DNA from: an uncultured Actinomycetes bacterium
Lineage (GTDB): Bacteria; Actinomycetota; Actinomycetes; Mycobacteriales; Mycobacteriaceae
NCBI GenBank assembly: GCA_903911165.1
Contig: CAIWCQ010000099.1
Location: forward strand, 1 to 10,512
Length of the DNA stretch: 10,512 bases
Reading direction: 5' to 3'
Of the stretch, positions 7,202 through 10,512 are shown piece by piece; positions within the stretch are counted from its first letter, which is position 1, and each line of letters opens with the position of its first letter. The position numbers and the translations under genes were made by a program. The notes under the pieces were generated by a model, which saw only the letters and a list, made by a program, of their open reading frames with translations, was not told the origin of the DNA and did no database searches.

Positions 7202-8011
7202 ATGACAGGGATTCTTGAAGGTAAGCGCGTCCTCGTGACGGGCATCATCACCGACTCGTCCATTGCGTTCCACATCGCGCGGGTGGCGCAGGAAGCGGGG
7301 GCGGAGATCGTCTGCACCGGCTTCGACCGCCTGAAGCTGATCAGGCGCATCATGGACCGGCTACCGCAACCGGCGCCACTGCTGGAACTCAACGTCCAGA
7401 ACGACGAACATCTGGCCACCCTCGCCGATCGGATCACCGAGGTCATCGGTTCGGGCAACAAACTCGACGGCGTGGTCCACTCCATCGGGAATATGCCGCC
7501 CAGCGGGATGGGCATCAACCCCTTCTTCGACGCCCCCTACGAGGATGTCGCCAGGGGCATCCACGTCTCGGCCTACTCCTATGCATCGCTGGCCAAGGCG
7601 GTGCTCCCGATCATGAATCCCGGTGGCGGCATCGTGGGCATGGACTTCGACCCGACTCGGGCAATGCCGGCCTACAACTGGATGACGGTGGCCAAGAGTG
7701 CGCTCGAGTCGATCAACCGCTTCGTTGCCAGGGAGGCCGGAAAAGTCGGTGTGCGGTCCAATCTCGTTGCGGCTGGACCGATCCGGACGCTGGCCATGAG
7801 TGCGATCATGGGCGGTGCCCTCGGCGATGAGTTCAAGGACGAGATGAAACTGCTCGAGGAGGGCTGGGACCAGCGCTCGCCGCTGGGCTGGGACATGAAG
7901 GATCCCACCCCGGTCGCCAGAACCGTCTGCGCTCTGCTCTCCGACTGGCTGCCCGCCACTACCGGAACGATCATCTACGCCGACGGCGGCGCCAGCACCC
8001 AGCTGCTGTGA
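7202..8011 (+). CDS. inhA: InhA, NADH-dependent enoyl-ACP reductase
   Basis: InhA reduces the trans-2-enoyl-AcpM double bond with NADH, the last step of each FAS-II round, and is the target of activated isoniazid and ethionamide. The product is 269 residues, exactly the M. tuberculosis length, so numbering carries over. The cofactor region [11 protein letters not shown] (14-24) is conserved, as are S94, F149, Y158, K165 and T266, the last being the residue reported as a Ser/Thr-kinase phosphorylation site. One change stands out: residue 97, Phe in M. tuberculosis InhA, is Asn here ([10 protein letters not shown]). A ribosome site AAGGGAGA (7183-7190) precedes ATG 7202 by about 11 nt, with a second AGGGA (7192-7196) closer in. 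The TGA stop overlaps the hemH ATG by one base. Confidence 0.98.
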   Translation: MTGILEGKRVLVTGIITDSSIAFHIARVAQEAGAEIVCTGFDRLKLIRRIMDRLPQPAPLLELNVQNDEHLATLADRITEVIGSGNKLDGVVHSIGNMPPSGMGINPFFDAPYEDVARGIHVSAYSYASLAKAVLPIMNPGGGIVGMDFDPTRAMPAYNWMTVAKSALESINRFVAREAGKVGVRSNLVAAGPIRTLAMSAIMGGALGDEFKDEMKLLEEGWDQRSPLGWDMKDPTPVARTVCALLSDWLPATTGTIIYADGGASTQLL

Positions 8012-9105
8012 TGGCCCCAGTTGCTGTGATAGCGGAGCCCTTCGACGCACTGTTGCTGCTGTCATTCGGCGGACCCGAGGGCCCCGAGCAGGTCATGCCG
8101 TTCCTGGAGCACGTCACCCGGGGCCGGGGCATTCCACCGGAGCGCCTGGCGAGCGTTGCGGAGCACTATCTGCACTTCGGTGGTGTGTCGCCGATCAACG
8201 GGATTAACCGCGCGCTCATCGAGGAGATTCGAGTTCAGCTTGCCGGCCGTGGCGAGGATCTGCCGGTGTACTTCGGCAACCGCAACTCCGATCCGTTCAT
8301 CGAGAACGCCGTCGCGGCAATGGCAGCCGACGGGGTCTCCCGCGCAGCGGTTTTCAGCACCTCGGCCTGGGGCGGCTATTCGGGTTGCACCCAGTACCAG
8401 GAGGACATCGCCCGGGCCCGCGATGCCGTCGGCTCTTCTGCACCGGAAATGGTGAAACTGCGGCAGTATTTCGACCACCCACTGTTGGTGGAGATGTTCA
8501 GCGACGGGATCGCTGAGGCCGCCGCGACGCTACCCGCGGAGCTGCGCGAGCAGGCGCGGTTGGTGTTCACCGCGCACTCCATCCCGATGCGGGCGGTCGA
8601 TCGCTGCGGACCCGCTCTGTATCCGCGCCAGGTCGGGTATTCGTCGGCCCTGGTGGCGGCAGCAGCCGGTTACGCTGAATTCGACCAGGTGTGGCAGTCC
8701 CGTTCCGGCCCGCCGGCAGTGCCCTGGCTGGAACCTGATATCGCCGATCATCTGCGCGCACTGGCGGATTCGGGAACGAAGGCCATCATCGTCTGTCCGA
8801 TCGGTTTCGTGGCAGACCACATTGAGGTGATCTGGGATCTCGACAGCGAACTGGCCGAGCAGGCGGAGAACCTCGGCGTTGTCATGGCGAGGGCGACGAC
8901 ACCCAATGCCCAGCCCCGATATGCGCGGCTCGCACTCGATCTTCTTGACGAGAAGCGGGAAGGACGTGAGCCCGCGAGAATTGTTGGGCGCCAGCCGGTT
9001 CCCGGGTACGGGTCGAGTGTGAACGGCCGTTTCTGTACCGCTGATTGTGAGGCGAGTGCGTTGGCGGCCGGTGCTAGTGCCAGGCCGACTGCAGAATCGC
9101 GCTGA
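8011..9105 (+). CDS. hemH: Ferrochelatase (coproporphyrin type), HemH/CpfC
   Basis: The enzyme inserts Fe(II) into the porphyrin ring late in haem synthesis; actinobacterial enzymes use coproporphyrin III (the coproporphyrin-dependent pathway). The product is 364 residues, longer than the 344 of M. tuberculosis, partly through an N-terminal extension before [16 protein letters not shown]. Conserved features are the [11 protein letters not shown] and [12 protein letters not shown] motifs, the catalytic H189 (FTAHSIP) and E272 ([10 protein letters not shown]). Cysteines that could bind a [2Fe-2S] cluster, as described for mycobacterial ferrochelatases, include C126 (YSGCTQY), C342 and C346; C199 and C262 are also present. 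ATG 8011 overlaps the inhA stop (TGATG), implying translational coupling; GTG 8008 is a less likely alternative. The last 32 bases overlap the convergent gene. Confidence 0.95.
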   Translation: MAPVAVIAEPFDALLLLSFGGPEGPEQVMPFLEHVTRGRGIPPERLASVAEHYLHFGGVSPINGINRALIEEIRVQLAGRGEDLPVYFGNRNSDPFIENAVAAMAADGVSRAAVFSTSAWGGYSGCTQYQEDIARARDAVGSSAPEMVKLRQYFDHPLLVEMFSDGIAEAAATLPAELREQARLVFTAHSIPMRAVDRCGPALYPRQVGYSSALVAAAAGYAEFDQVWQSRSGPPAVPWLEPDIADHLRALADSGTKAIIVCPIGFVADHIEVIWDLDSELAEQAENLGVVMARATTPNAQPRYARLALDLLDEKREGREPARIVGRQPVPGYGSSVNGRFCTADCEASALAAGASARPTAESR

Positions 9106-9922
9106 CAGCCGCCGTCCGTGCCGCACGCACGATCATGGCCAGGGGGCGCATCGCGTCGTCAGCGATCCGTTCCTCGGAAACGCTCAGCATCGCGATCGGC
9201 GCGGGTCCGGCGCTGACGGCGATGATGGCGTCGACGTGGGCCGCGGTGGCCAGTACCCGCAACGCCCGGTCGGGCGCATGATCCGGCGCCCGGTGCAGAC
9301 CACCGGCTTGCAGAATCTCCTCCACCAAGACTCGTGGATTCTCACCGCCGGGTGCGGGTTGCAGGCCGACCAGCGCTTCGGCGGCCGAGCGGACCGACGT
9401 CCGCAGCGCGTACTCGGCATCGCCGAGGTCGAGTTGCTCCGGCACCGCAATGCCCGGCAACGAGTAGACCGACCAGGACAGCACTGGGATCTCCGGGATA
9501 TCCGACTCGTCTTCGTCGCCCAACTCAAATACCGGAACCAAGCCGATGGCCTCCCCGTCCGGCGCCCGAATCAGGACTGCCTCGCCGGCATCGAGAGCGT
9601 CACGCTGGAACTGGGTACCCGCGGGCAGACCGCGAACGTCACCCGGCACCGGCAGCGCGACATCGATCACCTTCAGCGCCCCCGTCAGCATCCCGGGATT
9701 TAGGCCGGCCGCGGTGCGCACCGTCTGCAGCAGTGACATCGCACCGGCGGCGTCCACATCGGGCCATGGCAGTCCGGTTCGGCCGGCCGCGACCGCATCG
9801 TAAGCAGTCACCGAATGGGTTGGCGCCCATGCATTTAGCGCATCAAGAACGTCGTCGGGTGCCGCGTGACCAGCCAGCCAGGCATTGGTCCACACCGACA
9901 GCGAGACACTCGGACACCACAT
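9074..9922 (-). CDS. Conserved hypothetical protein (Rv1486c-like)
   Basis: The product is 282 residues (288 in the M. tuberculosis counterpart as I recall) and its function is unknown. No signal peptide, membrane span or named catalytic motif can be seen. The protein is Ala-rich and acidic in the middle ([12 protein letters not shown] at about 134-145) and looks like a soluble alpha/beta protein; residues 103-130 have a barrel- or sheet-like pattern ([21 protein letters not shown]). It is convergent with hemH and overlaps its 3' end by 32 bp, the same placement as Rv1486c, which is the main basis for the call. Start ATG (9922-9920) opens [18 protein letters not shown]; an in-frame GTG nine codons in is possible. 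The small exported-protein gene upstream lies on the same strand 74 bp away. Confidence 0.83.
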   Translation of the reverse strand: MWCPSVSLSVWTNAWLAGHAAPDDVLDALNAWAPTHSVTAYDAVAAGRTGLPWPDVDAAGAMSLLQTVRTAAGLNPGMLTGALKVIDVALPVPGDVRGLPAGTQFQRDALDAGEAVLIRAPDGEAIGLVPVFELGDEDESDIPEIPVLSWSVYSLPGIAVPEQLDLGDAEYALRTSVRSAAEALVGLQPAPGGENPRVLVEEILQAGGLHRAPDHAPDRALRVLATAAHVDAIIAVSAGPAPIAMLSVSEERIADDAMRPLAMIVRAARTAAVSAILQSAWH

Positions 9923-9972
9923 AATGGTCGTGAGTGTAGTGGCTCGGAGGCGGCTCGGTCGGCACCTGCAGA

Positions 9973-9994
9973 GTCCGCCAGCGGGTTAGCGGAC
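9973..9994 (-). terminator. Stem-loop just after the small exported-protein gene
   Basis: GTCCGC and GCGGAC (9973-9978 and 9989-9994) form a 6-bp stem with a 10-nt loop, starting 2 nt after the TAA of the minus-strand gene. No U-tract follows. It may weakly end the small gene's transcript or protect its 3' end. Confidence 0.3.
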
Positions 9995-9996
9995 GG

Positions 9997-10275
9997 TTAC
10001 AGGCCGCCGAATCCGAATATCGGTTCGTCGATCTCCGCGCCCACTTCGCCCATGTTGTTCGGCGTGGCGGTCAGCTCCGAATTTCCGGGGCTCGCGCAGA
10101 CGCTGGACTGACCGCCGTTGATAGAACTGCCGCCCATGGACTCGCAACTCGGCGTCAGGGGGTTACCGGCTCCGCCGCCGCCATCCTCATCGGCAACGGC
10201 GAACGGGGCGCCGATGAGCGCGGCCGCGATGCCGAACCCGCTGGCGAGAATGGCGAACTGTCGTGTGCGTTTCAT
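9997..10275 (-). CDS. Small exported protein with two cysteines
   Basis: The product is a 92-residue precursor with a clear signal peptide (MKRTRQ, hydrophobic core, cleavage at about A28, FAVA|DED). The mature part of about 64 residues is Gly/Ser/Asn-rich, with two cysteines (C44, C60) that could form a disulphide, in the pattern CESMGGSSINGGQSSVCASPGN, and a glycine-rich end (FGFGGL). It resembles small secreted proteins common in mycobacteria, but I cannot assign a named family or function. A GAGGA motif (10289-10285, minus) lies 9 nt before the ATG. It is divergent from the next small exported-protein gene. M. tuberculosis has, to my knowledge, different genes at this position. Confidence 0.75.
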   Translation of the reverse strand: MKRTRQFAILASGFGIAAALIGAPFAVADEDGGGGAGNPLTPSCESMGGSSINGGQSSVCASPGNSELTATPNNMGEVGAEIDEPIFGFGGL

Positions 10276-10393
10276 GTGACCGTGTCCTCACGTCGTTTAA
10301 AAATATCCTACCGAGTCGGGCCCGCTACCGCGAGTGAAGGCTGCCTACCTGCTGACTTGCGATAGTGTTCAAACCTCCGACCCAAGGAGCCTC
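10276..10393. promoter_or_regulatory. Divergent promoter region between two exported-protein genes
   Basis: This 118-bp gap must serve both genes. Minus strand: TAGGAT (10310-10305) is a TANNNT -10 candidate about 30 nt before the ATG, next to an A/T run (10297-10306). Plus strand: TAGTGT (10363-10368) is a -10 candidate, followed by the ribosome site AAGGAG (10384-10389). Neither has a good -35. A short CGGGCCCG palindrome sits at 10317-10324. Confidence 0.35.
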
Positions 10394-10512
10394 ATGACAT
10401 TCACACCGTTGGCGCGTCGCACGGCGGCCGCAATTCTCGGCGCCGGTGGCGTCTTTATCGGACTGGCCGCACCAGCGGCGGCCGATATCGTGCCCGGTTG
10501 TTCGGCGGCCGA
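10394..10512 (+). CDS. N-terminus of an exported, possibly haemophore-type protein (partial)
   Basis: Thirty-nine complete codons are present before the window ends. They encode a signal peptide (MTFTPLARRTAAAILGAGG then a hydrophobic stretch) with likely cleavage after A30 (PAAA|DIV) and the start of the mature protein, DIVPGCSAA. A cysteine soon after cleavage followed by a SAAD/TAAD-like stretch is typical of the small mycobacterial haem-binding (haemophore-like, MHB) proteins, but too little is visible to confirm the family. AAGGAG (10384-10389) lies 4 nt before ATG 10394. The gene continues beyond the window. That it lies about 1.3 kb from ferrochelatase is suggestive only. Confidence 0.6.
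   Translation, partial: MTFTPLARRTAAAILGAGGVFIGLAAPAAADIVPGCSAA

Noticed and set aside
9973..9994. IdeR-like iron box around GGTTAGC
   Set aside because: Only one short half resembles the 19-bp IdeR consensus, and its position after a stop codon fits a stem-loop better.

Overview
The window is chromosomal DNA from a mycobacterium (Mycobacterium sensu lato, species not identified). It is GC-rich and carries the order Rv1476-like, ripA, ripB, moxR1, a DUF58 gene, a VWA gene, fabG1 (mabA), inhA, hemH and an Rv1486c-like gene, which matches the M. tuberculosis Rv1476-Rv1486c segment. The proteins match my memory of their M. tuberculosis counterparts almost residue for residue around the active sites. 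All comparisons with M. tuberculosis are from memory; no alignment was run.

Layout. Positions 123-668 encode a small tail-anchored membrane protein. An AT-rich regulatory gap (669-876) follows, with a striking array of 9-bp GTGAC-type repeats, and leads into ripA (877-2349) and ripB (2387-3082), two secreted NlpC/P60 peptidoglycan endopeptidases. After a 154-bp gap with a strong inverted repeat comes a tightly coupled trio: moxR1 AAA+ ATPase (3237-4355), DUF58 protein (4352-5326) and membrane-anchored VWA protein (5361-6371). The last two are bridged by a 13-codon mini-ORF using GTGA overlaps at both ends. A short junction with a terminator-like hairpin and a probable leaderless promoter precedes fabG1 (6438-7175), inhA (7202-8011) and hemH (8011-9105). 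Convergent to these is an Rv1486c-like gene (9922-9074, minus), with a small exported protein upstream of it (10275-9997, minus). At the right edge the start of another exported protein (10394 to the window end) looks like a mycobacterial haemophore-type protein.

Functionally the window joins three cell-envelope themes: cutting peptidoglycan at division (RipA, RipB), a MoxR/DUF58/VWA complex of the kind thought to assist folding or maturation of other proteins, and FAS-II mycolic-acid precursor synthesis (MabA, InhA). The last enzyme of haem supply (ferrochelatase) is translationally coupled to inhA.

Most of the window is a conserved core locus. The less ordinary parts are the repeat array before ripA, the mini-ORF coupling in the moxR operon, an InhA residue change at position 97, the absence of any gene between the VWA gene and fabG1, and two small exported-protein genes right of the Rv1486c-like gene where M. 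tuberculosis has other genes.
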